This document shows, in pieces, positions 18,864 to 26,828 of a stretch of DNA of 45,459 bases. The position numbers were made by a program, and so were the translations under genes. The notes beneath the pieces are model-generated. The model was not told the origin of the DNA, did not search any database, and saw only the letters and a program-made list of their open reading frames with translations. This stretch comes from Planococcus sp. ISL-109 (GTDB lineage: Bacteria > Bacillota > Bacilli > Bacillales_A > Planococcaceae), in assembly GCF_018613655.1 (NCBI RefSeq), contig NZ_JAGGPW010000002.1, positions 1 through 45,459 of the forward strand. The letters are read 5' to 3'. Position 1 is the stretch's first letter. Each line of letters opens with the position of its first letter.

Positions 18864-19236
18864 TATGCTAAAAGGGTATACTTTTCAATTGAAAGTATGG
18901 AATTTACTTGAAATCATATGAGCATAAAAGATGAGTTAACGAACAATTTGTATCTTCAAATTACATGAGCTGAAGGAACCTTTTTGAAAAGTAAAATTTT
19001 CGTGTTCCGAAATATAAAAGGACTTTTTCACTAATTTTTCTCTTCTGATTTTTCAATACCTGTAAACTGAAGACATCATTATAATTGGTTGCTAATTTCT
19101 ACAAAAAATATTTTTTTGGATTTTTATAGCTATGATTGAGATGAGAATCAGTTTAATTGGTTAGAACTGTGGGTGAAGAAATCTAGAATTTGCGTGTGGA
19201 TAGGTCGAGATGTTCGATTTCAGTGACATCTAAATA

Positions 19237-19264
19237 GTCGCCGCCTTGCTTTGGGTTGGCGACT
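19237..19264 (+). repeat. A element, collapsed copy A4
   Basis: Only the left part of an A element remains (GTCGCCGCCTTGC, TTTGGGTTG), joined directly to GGCGAC. The inner hairpin and right arm are gone, leaving GTCGCC...GGCGAC as a short inverted repeat. Confidence 0.65.
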
Positions 19265-19425
19265 TTTCATTTCCACTGACTCTATACTGTATATGTTGAG
19301 CTGCTTTTATATGTTTCGTCCGCGGATGGGCAAATCGCTTCCTTGGTGAAATCGAGCTATTGGGATGAGCCGTAATTCATGTGTAGAAATGTGCCACAGG
19401 TTTTTCTGGCATCACCAATGGATTC

Positions 19426-19513
19426 GCCGCCTTGCTTTGGGTTGGCCTCTTGCAGTGAGCCAAGAAAACCACTTGTCTCACTGCAAGAGGCTCACCCGTA
19501 AGCGCGAGGCGGC
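19426..19513 (+). repeat. A element, copy A5 (best-paired copy)
   Basis: The outer stem GCCGCCTTGC (19426-19435) pairs with GCGAGGCGGC (19504-19513), 10 bp with one G-U. A middle stem GGGT/ACCC (19439-19442 with 19494-19497) follows. The inner stem is a perfect 15 bp (19445-19459 with 19477-19491). The tip is CAAG/CTTG around AAAACCA. Together this makes one long interrupted hairpin of 88 nt. Confidence 0.85.
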
Positions 19514-19761
19514 TGTTGTATTTCATTTAGTTGTATGACTGAAGTTTTTGTGTGCTTCTATAGCTTTCGTCCACTGATGGGGAAATCGCTTCCTTAGTAG
19601 GGCGTAGTGTACAGAAAACTGACATAGCTGGTTCAGTGAATGCTGAATTTTTTTCCCCTCTCCAGTTATCAGGAAAAGTGTGCAGCATCATTTTAAGTAA
19701 CAGAGAGATATCTTCCACTGCTTGCTAGTTTGAGATGACGAAGAAACTTTCAATCCTTATT

Positions 19762-19920
19762 AACCTAGAGACGGAGCGAAAGGGGCCGACGCCTGGGGGA
19801 TCGCGCGGGACTGGCGAAACAATGGTGGCATGCCCTTCGCCACCTTGGTTCGACGCCCGCCCCCCCGGCAAGCGTGCCCCTGCAGCGCAGCCTCCTAGCA
19901 AAAGCTATTTAAAGATGAAA
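19762..19920 (+). repeat. B element, copy B1
   Basis: A GC-rich unit: CCTAGAGACGGAGCGAAAGG, GCCGACGCCTGGGGGATCGC, then a central hairpin GGTGGC/GCCACC (19824-19844), then TTCGACGCCCGCCC and GCAAGCGTGCCCCTGCAGCG, ending in AGCAAAAGCTATTTAAAGATG. Confidence 0.82.
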
Positions 19921-19983
19921 AGTCCGGGACATATTATCTTGCTCCCTAATTGTCAAAGGACAAAGAAACTTATCAACCACTAT

Positions 19984-20145
19984 AAACCTAGAGACGGAGC
20001 GAAAGGGGCCGACGCCTGGGGGATCGCGCGGGACTGGCGAAACAAATGTGGCGCGTTCTTTGCGACACATTGGTTCGACGCCCGCCCCCCGGCAAGCGTG
20101 CCCCTGCAGCGCAGTCTCATAGCAAAAGCTATTTAAAGATGAAAA
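19984..20145 (+). repeat. B element, copy B2
   Basis: Same as B1 after a 60-bp linker, with the central hairpin changed to TGTGGCGC/GCGACACA (7 of 8 pairs). It shares the AGCAAAAGCTATTTAAAGATG tail. Confidence 0.82.
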
Positions 20146-20188
20146 TTCTGCAACATCTTTTCATAATCTCTTCTTAAGAGAACAACAA

Positions 20189-20219
20189 AAAACCATCCGC
20201 CCTAAAGGCGAATGGTTTT
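20189..20219 (-). terminator. Terminator after the lipoprotein gene
   Basis: A stem of about 12 bp with one mismatch (AAAACCATCCGCC paired with GGCGAATGGTTTT) and A/T tracts on both sides. It lies about 10 nt from the stop codon and could work from both strands. Confidence 0.85.
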
Positions 20220-20229
20220 TGATTTCTCT

Positions 20230-20934
20230 TTATTCGAAGCTCACAAGGCTGACAACAGATTCTTGCTTGTCGTCGCCATTTGCCACTACAGACTCTTCCT
20301 TGATAAATCCAAGACCCGGTGCGAAATAGCGGGTGGTCGTCGTCACTTGATCAGATGCTTCCGACTTCAAAACTTGCTGGACCACAAGCACATCTTCAAA
20401 TGCGCCAGCCGCTGTCTCCAAGGTTGCGTCTTTCGACGTCACGATCCATTCGCCTTCTGTGCCATTTTCTTCATCAATCATGGCAACCGGCGCATTCATC
20501 GGCACAAGGCCTTCAATCGAGATGTCGCGTTCGCCTTCAAGTTCAGCTGTGTCGATCACCATATTCATCGTCGTTTCTGTCCACTCGGTGACTTCGACGT
20601 TCGCCGCTTCCCCGAAAGTGATTTCCTCCAGCACTTTGTTGCCGGACACTTCGAGCACTTCGCGGGTGATTTCAAAGTCTTCTACTTGGAAATTCTTGAT
20701 GAGGCCCATTTCCGGCATATACAGTTGCAGGCCGGTTGGGTCCGTTACTTCGATCGGGTCGTTTTCTGAAGATCCGACTTCAGTTTCTGTGGCTTCGGTT
20801 TCCGTGGCTTCGGTTTCGGTTGATTCTGTTCCGCCTGTACCGTTGACGTTCGTGTCTTCGGCAGAGTCCGTCACAGCAGTTCCGCAGCCGCCGAGAATGA
20901 CGACTGAGAGCAAGAGACCACTGAATTTCTTCAT
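20230..20934 (-). CDS. Putative lipoprotein, function unknown
   Basis: About 234 aa. Start ATG 20934, with AAGGTGG 8 nt upstream. A lipobox LGGCG puts the lipidated cysteine near residue 17. A Thr/Glu-rich linker with TETEA-type repeats follows (about 30-55); its DNA is a short imperfect tandem repeat. The folded part (about 60-234) is beta-rich. It ends with a YFAPGLGFIKEES segment like those in Gram-positive lipoproteins where a strand carrying Y-x-x-G-x-G is common. I do not recognise the family. It sits only 16 nt after the amidase stop without a terminator, so the two are probably one transcript and it may assist that hydrolase at the membrane-wall interface. Confidence 0.75.
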   Translation of the reverse strand: MKKFSGLLLSVVILGGCGTAVTDSAEDTNVNGTGGTESTETEATETEATETEVGSSENDPIEVTDPTGLQLYMPEMGLIKNFQVEDFEITREVLEVSGNKVLEEITFGEAANVEVTEWTETTMNMVIDTAELEGERDISIEGLVPMNAPVAMIDEENGTEGEWIVTSKDATLETAAGAFEDVLVVQQVLKSEASDQVTTTTRYFAPGLGFIKEESVVANGDDKQESVVSLVSFE

Positions 20935-20950
20935 ATGTTTAACCACCTTA

Positions 20951-23206
20951 TCATTTTTGCATAGCGTTGATAGTTGTTTTGATCGACGGGTTGACCGCGC
21001 CGCCTACATAATACGTGCGGTTGATCAATTTTTCTTTGCTGTTCTTCGAGAGCGAAGTCGACAGCGTAGCCGCCATGGCGCCATCCGGCACTAGGAATAG
21101 CGGTGCATTGTAACGGGCAGAAATTGCGGATGATACAAGCGCATCCGGATAATTCGTGCCGGTTGAGACAATCAATCGATTGGAGATGAATTCCTTGCTG
21201 TAATGCTCGATGGTCGCAGTTCCTGTGTCATAGCGTGTTGTTCCAGACAAGCGGCGAACGCTGTCTGCGCCAATCTCACGTTTAATGGCTGTTTCCATCG
21301 CCGCTGGTACAGCTGCTGTTCCGCCGATGATAACGACTTCATCACCGAATGCCGTTCTGATGCGGTTTGGCACGGCCATGCCGTCTCTCACAAGAACGAT
21401 CGGCCATTTTTTCACGACCGCGACACTTGCTGCGGTCAAAGCATCCGGGTAGTTATTGCCTGCTGTGACGAACATGCCGTCTGCAGATGGAAGTTTTGCG
21501 TTGATTTTTTCGTTTGTTTCATAACGAGTTTTCCCAGACAAGCGTTCGACGGTCATTCCCATGCTTTTCAACTTGCTTTCAACTGACGCCGAGAGCGCGA
21601 CTGTTCCGCCTACCATAATGATATTTTTAGCTTTCAGGCGTTTCAATTCCTGTTCAACAGCTGGCGTCAAAGTTTTCGTGCTGCTCAAAAGAATCGGCGC
21701 ATTGCCGTAATGGGCAGCAAGAGGTCCCGCTGATAAAGCATCTGCATATTGCCCAGAAGTTGCAAGGACTACCGTTTTTTGTGGTTTTGCTGAGGCAAAG
21801 CCGTTCGGGTAAAGCAATTTCGACACTGCAACGGCTGTTTCAGTCCGGTTTTTTCCTTCAACGTTTTGCGGCGTGTAGGAATATTTCGTCGTATCCGTAT
21901 TTGTGAAGATTACTTTTTGCGCCCAGACATCGAATAATTCTGAGTTCGGCCAGCTACGCGCATAGTCGCGTGCTTCCTCGCGGTTGTAAAGGTGGATCAT
22001 TTCGCCTTTGTCTTTCGAGCGGACGATAAAGTTTTTGCGTTTGAAGTTCGACCACAATACATCATTTTCTTGTGTGGATTCATCGATGACGGATGCTTGC
22101 GGGAGCTTTCCTGCATGCGCTACCGCATCATCTTCTCGGTAGAACCGTGTGATTTCTTTATCACTGCCGTCTAGGACAACATATTTTTTCGGCAGATAAT
22201 TCGACCAAAGAACCGATCCTGTCGTTGTGTGGACGACACGTGTGTTTTTCCATTTTTCCGCTTCGTTGACAGCTTCTTGTTCTGTTCCGTATAAATTATT
22301 CGCTACTTTTACAGATGGATGATAAATTCCGTAGACGAGCGGACGGACAATCGGCTCAGGCTTTGTTGCGCCTTCAACCGCTCCTGTTTTCTTATGTGCA
22401 ACATAGCTTCCTGCAACAGTTTTAGCATAGTTCAATGCATCTGTTTTGGATGCGTAATGTCTTAGAGATTTGCCGTTGCGGTCGTTGACGACATAGACGT
22501 TGAAGAAATCATCGACTCCTTTAGCTACGTTGGCAGCGACTTTGTTCTGGAACCAAGCTTGCTTGATCATCGCTTCTTCTGTCGGGTTCGACATATAGCC
22601 GACTTCAAGCAATACAGCCGGAACATTCGCCGTCCGGTTTACGTAAAAGCTGCTCGCTACTATGCCGCGGCCTTCTTTAACGCCGGAGTTGATGACGGAG
22701 CGGTGCGTGTTGGTAGCTAAGCGTCCGCTTTCCGGTGAATAATGTCTTTGCAAAGTAGACGGTGGATAAGAGCTACTTGCAAAATTATTATTGAAGTAAT
22801 ACGTTTCGTACCCACCATATGTAGGTGATCCTGTCGCATTATGGTGAACAGAGATAAAGACGGTGTTGTCGTTATTACCGCTTGCGATCATGCCATTTGC
22901 GACTTTCATCCGTTCCACGAGGTCCTGGCTGGATGAAATGCGTGAAAACTGGGCATCTTTCGTTCGTGTCATGCGAACGATAAAGCCCCGTTTTTCAAGT
23001 TCCGTTTTAAGCCGGTTCGATACTTCCATATTTGCGTGTTTTTCGTAATAACCTGTACGGTTCCCGGAATAACCTGCAGTTCCTCCGTAAGTCCCTCCAT
23101 GTCCTGGGTCTATAATCACAGTCGGTTTGCCGGAAGCTGATGCAGTTCCTGAACCAATTCCAATGGCAAGCAGCAACAAGAGCACGAACAAAAGTTTAGT
23201 TTTCAA
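20951..23206 (-). CDS. N-acetylmuramoyl-L-alanine amidase (Amidase_3) with four internal 50-aa repeats and three CWB2 modules
   Basis: A 751-aa secreted peptidoglycan hydrolase cutting the MurNAc-L-Ala bond. TTG 23206 start with GAGGGG 9 nt upstream; signal peptide 1-24. The catalytic domain is 27-235: DPGHGG (His36), YYEKH (Glu55), SVHHN (His121) and LLEVGYMSN (catalytic Glu201), a complete zinc amidase set. Residues 236-441 contain four degenerate repeats of about 50 aa: (Y/F)(V/I)V, a Y/F-x-x-E/D-x-A-x-x-x-A helix, then S-x-(V/L). They start near 237, 290, 341 and 391, and I do not recognise the family. CWB2 modules fill about 446-751. B. subtilis LytC (CwlB) has the same enzyme plus CWB2 combination in reverse domain order. 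Confidence 0.93.
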   Translation of the reverse strand: MKTKLLFVLLLLLAIGIGSGTASASGKPTVIIDPGHGGTYGGTAGYSGNRTGYYEKHANMEVSNRLKTELEKRGFIVRMTRTKDAQFSRISSSQDLVERMKVANGMIASGNNDNTVFISVHHNATGSPTYGGYETYYFNNNFASSSYPPSTLQRHYSPESGRLATNTHRSVINSGVKEGRGIVASSFYVNRTANVPAVLLEVGYMSNPTEEAMIKQAWFQNKVAANVAKGVDDFFNVYVVNDRNGKSLRHYASKTDALNYAKTVAGSYVAHKKTGAVEGATKPEPIVRPLVYGIYHPSVKVANNLYGTEQEAVNEAEKWKNTRVVHTTTGSVLWSNYLPKKYVVLDGSDKEITRFYREDDAVAHAGKLPQASVIDESTQENDVLWSNFKRKNFIVRSKDKGEMIHLYNREEARDYARSWPNSELFDVWAQKVIFTNTDTTKYSYTPQNVEGKNRTETAVAVSKLLYPNGFASAKPQKTVVLATSGQYADALSAGPLAAHYGNAPILLSSTKTLTPAVEQELKRLKAKNIIMVGGTVALSASVESKLKSMGMTVERLSGKTRYETNEKINAKLPSADGMFVTAGNNYPDALTAASVAVVKKWPIVLVRDGMAVPNRIRTAFGDEVVIIGGTAAVPAAMETAIKREIGADSVRRLSGTTRYDTGTATIEHYSKEFISNRLIVSTGTNYPDALVSSAISARYNAPLFLVPDGAMAATLSTSLSKNSKEKLINRTYYVGGAVNPSIKTTINAMQK

Positions 23207-23298
23207 TGCTACATTCCCCTCTTTCTGACCTAATAGTACGGGCGGAAATTAGGAGAAACAAGAGAATTTTACAATATTTTCATAAAATGATTCTTTAT

Positions 23299-23319
23299 AC
23301 AGAGTTTAAAACTGAATTT
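23299..23319 (-). promoter_or_regulatory. Conserved 21-bp motif upstream of the amidase
   Basis: Plus-strand ACAGAGTTTA, two bases, ACTGAATTT, 93 nt before the amidase start. The same motif (19/21 identical) stands 74 nt before the NlpC/P60 gene at 30858-30878. It is itself a degenerate direct repeat (ACAGAGTTT and ACTGAATTT, 12 bp apart), as expected for a tandem regulator site. Confidence 0.5.
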
Positions 23320-23455
23320 TTCAAACAAAAAGCCAAAAGACCTAAAAAAATAATAAATATCAGTAAATACCTTATATTGATTAGGTAAAAAGAATTAAAC
23401 CAGCTTTATAGCCTATGTATAAACCTTGTATTTTCATCCACTGCATTGAATTAAT

Positions 23456-23495
23456 AAAAAAATCCAAGGAAGAGATTAGCTCTCTTCTTCGGATT
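23456..23495 (-). terminator. Terminator overlapping the 3' end of the LTA-synthase-like gene
   Basis: A 14-bp stem with 12 matches (23461-23474 with 23482-23495) is followed by seven T on the minus strand. Its upstream arm is made of the last Glu/Ser codons, so it overlaps the coding sequence and its stop. Confidence 0.8.
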
Positions 23496-25350
23496 CTTCT
23501 TCCTCGCCTTCGTCCAAGTAATTACTCAACAAGGCATCGGAATGGTCTAATATTTTTAGGGAGTTTGCCTGATTTTGTTCAATGGTCGCGTCGTCTACCT
23601 CAATCCGCTCCATCGTATCAAAATCATAATAACGTTCCGGATATCGGGCGTTTTGCCCAAGATACATATTGTCACCTGTTATATACGATCCGCCCGGCAA
23701 ATAATAGCGCACGGCCAGCAGATTGTTTTCATATTGCAGCATGTTATGCCCAACCATCGGCGCTTCCGGTTCTATGCCCAGCAAGTTCATGATGGTCGGC
23801 ATCATATCGACCTGTCCGCCGAAATTGGAATTCACTTCCGACTCAAACAAACCGGGAGCTGTAATGATGAACGGCAATAAGAAGCGGTCTTTTAGAGAAT
23901 ACTGATGGCCCAGCAACTCCGACATCAAGTTATTGTCACTTACTTTCATCGGCGTTCCATGAAGACCGGAATGATCGCCATTGATTACAATGATCGATCT
24001 ATCGTAAATGCCTTCCGCTTTCAAGAAAGCGATAAACTCTCCGATTGTTTCATCGGCGTAGCGGATTGATTGCAAGTAATCCCCTGTGTAGCTGTCCACA
24101 TATGCTTCCGGCAACTCGAGATACGCATCTTTCTCCGGCATCGTGAATGGCGTATGGCTTGTCATGGTCATCAAATTGGCGTAGATTTTTTTGCCTTCCG
24201 CCAGTTGCTGGCGAATTTCTTCTTCGGCAAACTCGAACATGACACGATCAGACGGCCCAATATGGATAAAGTCTTCATTCGGAATTTCGTCGAGCGAATA
24301 CGCATAATCAAAACCGAGCGCCGGATACAATTCTTCACGGTTCCAATATTTCAGTGCATCCGCATGGTAAGTCGTCGTGTAATAATCCCGGTCATTGAGC
24401 AAATCGACTAGCGAAGGCAACTCTTTGCCGTTCAAATAGTTGACCGTCGGATCCAAACCTCTTGTCAACAGCGACATATGAAGCAGCCATTCCGCATCGG
24501 AAGTATTGCCTGCGCCGATCTGCTGGAACATCCGATCAAAATACAAGCTGTCCGAAAGCAGCGCATTCATGTTCGGCGTCAGCTCCTGGCCGTCAATCGA
24601 CTGGTTGATCGCAAAATTCTGCAGCGACTCGACTTGGATGACGAACAGGTGGCGATCTTCCGCAATGCCAAACCGTTCATGTTCCGTAAATGGCACAAAT
24701 TCATTGCCTTTTAGCTCAGCCAGTTCTTCGTCTGATAATAAATTCATTTGCGCCGATACGCTATTTTGCTGCATCGCCTGTACAAGCTGAGTTTGTGCAA
24801 AGCCTTGCTCTTTTGCGAATAAGGTCATATCCAAAATCGGCTTTTGCAACGCGACCGTTGTCGTCACTGCGCTTATGACCAGCAATACAAATGCTGCCAC
24901 GCCGATTTTTTTGCGGTTTTTCATGGTCAGCGGCCGGTTCCAATACAAGATGAACAAGGCCACGTAAATGAGTATGTCCGCAAAAAACAGGAAATCCAGC
25001 GGCGAGTACAATAAACTGACCGTCTCCATTACTGAACCGGCTTGATCGCCTTGCTGTAAATCGAAATAACTCGGGACTGTCTGGAAATAGCGCTCGTACC
25101 AAATGATCGACACCATCAAGCCGGAGATGATCAAATTGTAAACAAACGCGACTGCCGGGCTGACCCGCCGCAAGACCACAAACAACACGACCGGCAGAAG
25201 CATCCAGATCGGAAAATCAACAATCAACAGCCTCAGCCAGGATACTTCTCCGTAGACTAAGGTACGGAAGACCCCCAACTTGGTGAGTAGTATGATCGAC
25301 AGAATTGCCAACACTACCAGGGGGGAATTTAATCTTTTTGTCTTTTTCAT
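23476..25350 (-). CDS. LtaS-family lipoteichoic acid synthase-like membrane sulfatase
   Basis: About 624 aa. Start ATG 25350 with GAGGTG 6 nt upstream. Five membrane segments in the first 165 residues are followed by an extracytoplasmic sulfatase-fold domain (about 230-560). It has the metal and nucleophile motifs of LtaS: VESLQNF (Glu241), AGNTSDAEW (nucleophile Thr283) and NGDHSGLHG. LtaS enzymes move glycerol-phosphate from phosphatidylglycerol onto a glycolipid or growing chain. Bacilli carry several paralogues (primase, synthase), so the exact one is open. The tail ends in an acidic Glu/Ser run (about the last 15 residues). It is transcribed alone between the amidase gene and repeat block 3, without convincing PhoP boxes. 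Confidence 0.9.
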   Translation of the reverse strand: MKKTKRLNSPLVVLAILSIILLTKLGVFRTLVYGEVSWLRLLIVDFPIWMLLPVVLFVVLRRVSPAVAFVYNLIISGLMVSIIWYERYFQTVPSYFDLQQGDQAGSVMETVSLLYSPLDFLFFADILIYVALFILYWNRPLTMKNRKKIGVAAFVLLVISAVTTTVALQKPILDMTLFAKEQGFAQTQLVQAMQQNSVSAQMNLLSDEELAELKGNEFVPFTEHERFGIAEDRHLFVIQVESLQNFAINQSIDGQELTPNMNALLSDSLYFDRMFQQIGAGNTSDAEWLLHMSLLTRGLDPTVNYLNGKELPSLVDLLNDRDYYTTTYHADALKYWNREELYPALGFDYAYSLDEIPNEDFIHIGPSDRVMFEFAEEEIRQQLAEGKKIYANLMTMTSHTPFTMPEKDAYLELPEAYVDSYTGDYLQSIRYADETIGEFIAFLKAEGIYDRSIIVINGDHSGLHGTPMKVSDNNLMSELLGHQYSLKDRFLLPFIITAPGLFESEVNSNFGGQVDMMPTIMNLLGIEPEAPMVGHNMLQYENNLLAVRYYLPGGSYITGDNMYLGQNARYPERYYDFDTMERIEVDDATIEQNQANSLKILDHSDALLSNYLDEGEEEESEEES

Positions 25351-25799
25351 AGTTAACACCTCATTATCGATGAACCAATTTTAGCACTATTGTGACAATT
25401 ATTACAACAGTACTAAGCTCATGTAAAGACGCTTTACCGGTTGCTTAGTTGTGTTTACACTGTCCCATTAAGGTTTTCAACGAATAGTTGAGCTTTAATA
25501 ATTTTTGTAATTCATTTACCTTTTACAAAGCAAGTGCAAATAGAAGCGCTTTGATAAGCAGTAATCAGAGGGTTTCGTTGATAGGTATTTTGAAAGCTGA
25601 TTCTTGTTCCAATTGTTATCAGCCCTTCGATTCGATTGAGTTAGGCCTTTCACAGTAGGATATGAAAACCATTTGTTTTAACGTTTTTATTTACTTTGAA
25701 AGCTCTGTCACCAGTTTGTTTCATTGTGGCTTTGAGTGAAGATATTTGGGCATGGAGCGCGGAATGTTAAGCGGTTCATTTTCAGTGCCATCCAACTAT

Positions 25800-25888
25800 C
25801 CGCCAACTCGCTTTGGGTTGGCCTCCCGCAATGAGCCAAGAAAACCACTTGTCTCATTGCTTCGGCTCACCCGTGAGCGCGAGACGGC
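25800..25888 (+). repeat. A element, copy A6
   Basis: Inner arms GCAATGAG/CTCATTGC (a third, again fully compensated version of the stem), tip CAAG/CTTG around AAAACCA, middle GGGT/ACCC, outer segments GCCAACTCGC and GCGAGACGGC pairing 8 of 10. Confidence 0.8.
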
Positions 25889-26131
25889 TTTTCATTTCCG
25901 CTGGCTTTAGCCTGTGAAAATTGAGTTGCTTCTATAGGTTTTGTCCACTGGTAGGGAAATCGCTTCCTTAGTGGGGCATAGTGAATAGAAAACTGACTTA
26001 GCTGGTTCAATGAATACTGAAATTTTTTCCCCTCTCCAGTTATCAGGAAAAGTGTGCAGCATCATTTGTTCTTACAAAGAGATATCTTCCACTGCTTGCT
26101 AGTTTGAGATGACGAAGAAACTTTCAACCCT

Positions 26132-26295
26132 TATAAACCTAGAGACGGAGCGAAAGGGGCCGACGCCTGGGGGATCGCGCGGGACTGGCGAAACAATGGT
26201 GGCATGCCCTTTGCCACCTTGGTTCGACGCCCGCCCCCCCGGCAAGCGTGCCCCTGCAGCGCAGCCTCATAACAAAAGTTATTTAAAGATGAAAA
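26132..26295 (+). repeat. B element, copy B3
   Basis: Almost identical to B1; the central hairpin is GGTGGCA/TGCCACC. The left flank (gatgacgaagaaactttcaa) is the same as that of B1. Confidence 0.82.
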
Positions 26296-26355
26296 GTCCG
26301 GGACATATTATCTTGCTCCCTAATTGTCAAAAGACAAAGAAACTTATCAACCACT

Positions 26356-26500
26356 ATTAACCTAGAGACGGAGCGGAAGGGGCCGACGCCTGGGGGATCG
26401 CGCGGGACTGGCGAAACAATGGTGGCATGCCCTTTGCCACCTTGGTTTGACGCGCGCCCCTGCAGCGCAGCCTCATAACAAAAGCTATTTAAAGATGAAA
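26356..26500 (+). repeat. B element, copy B4 (short)
   Basis: Like B3, but roughly 17 bp of the CGCCCGCCCCCCCGGCAAGCG segment is missing, so TTTGACGC runs directly into GCGCCCCTGCAGCG. Confidence 0.8.
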
Positions 26501-26561
26501 AGTCCGAGACATATTATCTTGTCCCTAATTGTCAAAAGACAAAGAAACTTATCAACCACTA

Positions 26562-26720
26562 TTAACCTAGAGACGGAGCGAAAGCGGCCGACGCCTGGGG
26601 GATCGCGCGGGACTGGCGAAACAATGGTGACGCGCCCTTTGCGTCACCTTGGTTCGACGCCCGCCCCCCCGGCAAGCGTGCCCCTGCAGCGCAGTCTAAT
26701 AGTGCTAGCTATTTAGACAT
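26562..26720 (+). repeat. B element, copy B5
   Basis: Full-length unit with the central hairpin changed to GGTGACGC/GCGTCACC, 8 perfect pairs, i.e. compensatory changes relative to B3. Confidence 0.82.
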
Positions 26721-26790
26721 CAAAACTCAGCATCTATCTGGAGCACAATCCCCTCCACCTTTTTTCGTGCAACTAGAATTCATTCCAAAC

Positions 26791-26821
26791 AAAAAAAGCC
26801 GCCCTTTTCAGGACGGCTTTT
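26791..26821 (-). terminator. Terminator of the SpoIID/CWB2 gene
   Basis: Stem AAAAGCCGTCC/GGGCGGCTTTT (10 of 11 pairs, 6-nt loop, 26794-26821), followed by a T-run on the minus strand. Confidence 0.92.
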
Positions 26822-26828
26822 CAATAGC

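Larger units (their letters stand above)
18864..20188. repeat. Gene-free 1.3 kb region with repeat block 2
   Basis: 18864-19190 is AT-rich and shows nothing recognisable. From about 19190 to 20150 lies repeat block 2: a collapsed A copy (19237-19264), a full A copy (19426-19513), a conserved 200-bp spacer (19540-19760), and B units B1 (19762-19920) and B2 (19984-20145). The spacer reappears almost base for base at 25925-26130 in block 3. Short ORFs here are just the repeats read through. Confidence 0.85.
25351..26790. repeat. Gene-free 1.4 kb region with repeat block 3
   Basis: 25351-25740 is AT-rich leader of the LTA-synthase-like gene with no clear element apart from a possible promoter near 25385. 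Block 3 follows: A6 (25800-25888), the conserved 200-bp spacer shared with block 2 (25925-26130), and B3, B4 and B5 in tandem with 60-bp linkers (gacaaagaaacttatcaacc) between them. ORFs running through it are repeat artefacts. Confidence 0.85.

Noticed and set aside
19735..20136. Open frames through the B repeats (also 26109-26716) as genes
   Set aside because: They follow the GC-rich repeat units, have no proper start region, and their products repeat the same low-complexity text.
25385..25450. PhoP-like boxes before the LTA-synthase-like gene (TTTACA, TTAGTA, GTAATA)
   Set aside because: Only two hexamers fit, and no -10 lies 10-12 nt after the array as it does at the nuclease and nucleotidase.
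19190..26720. Composite transposon bounded by blocks 2 and 3
   Set aside because: No transposase, terminal inverted repeats or target duplications are visible; the cargo is ordinary wall genes on one strand.
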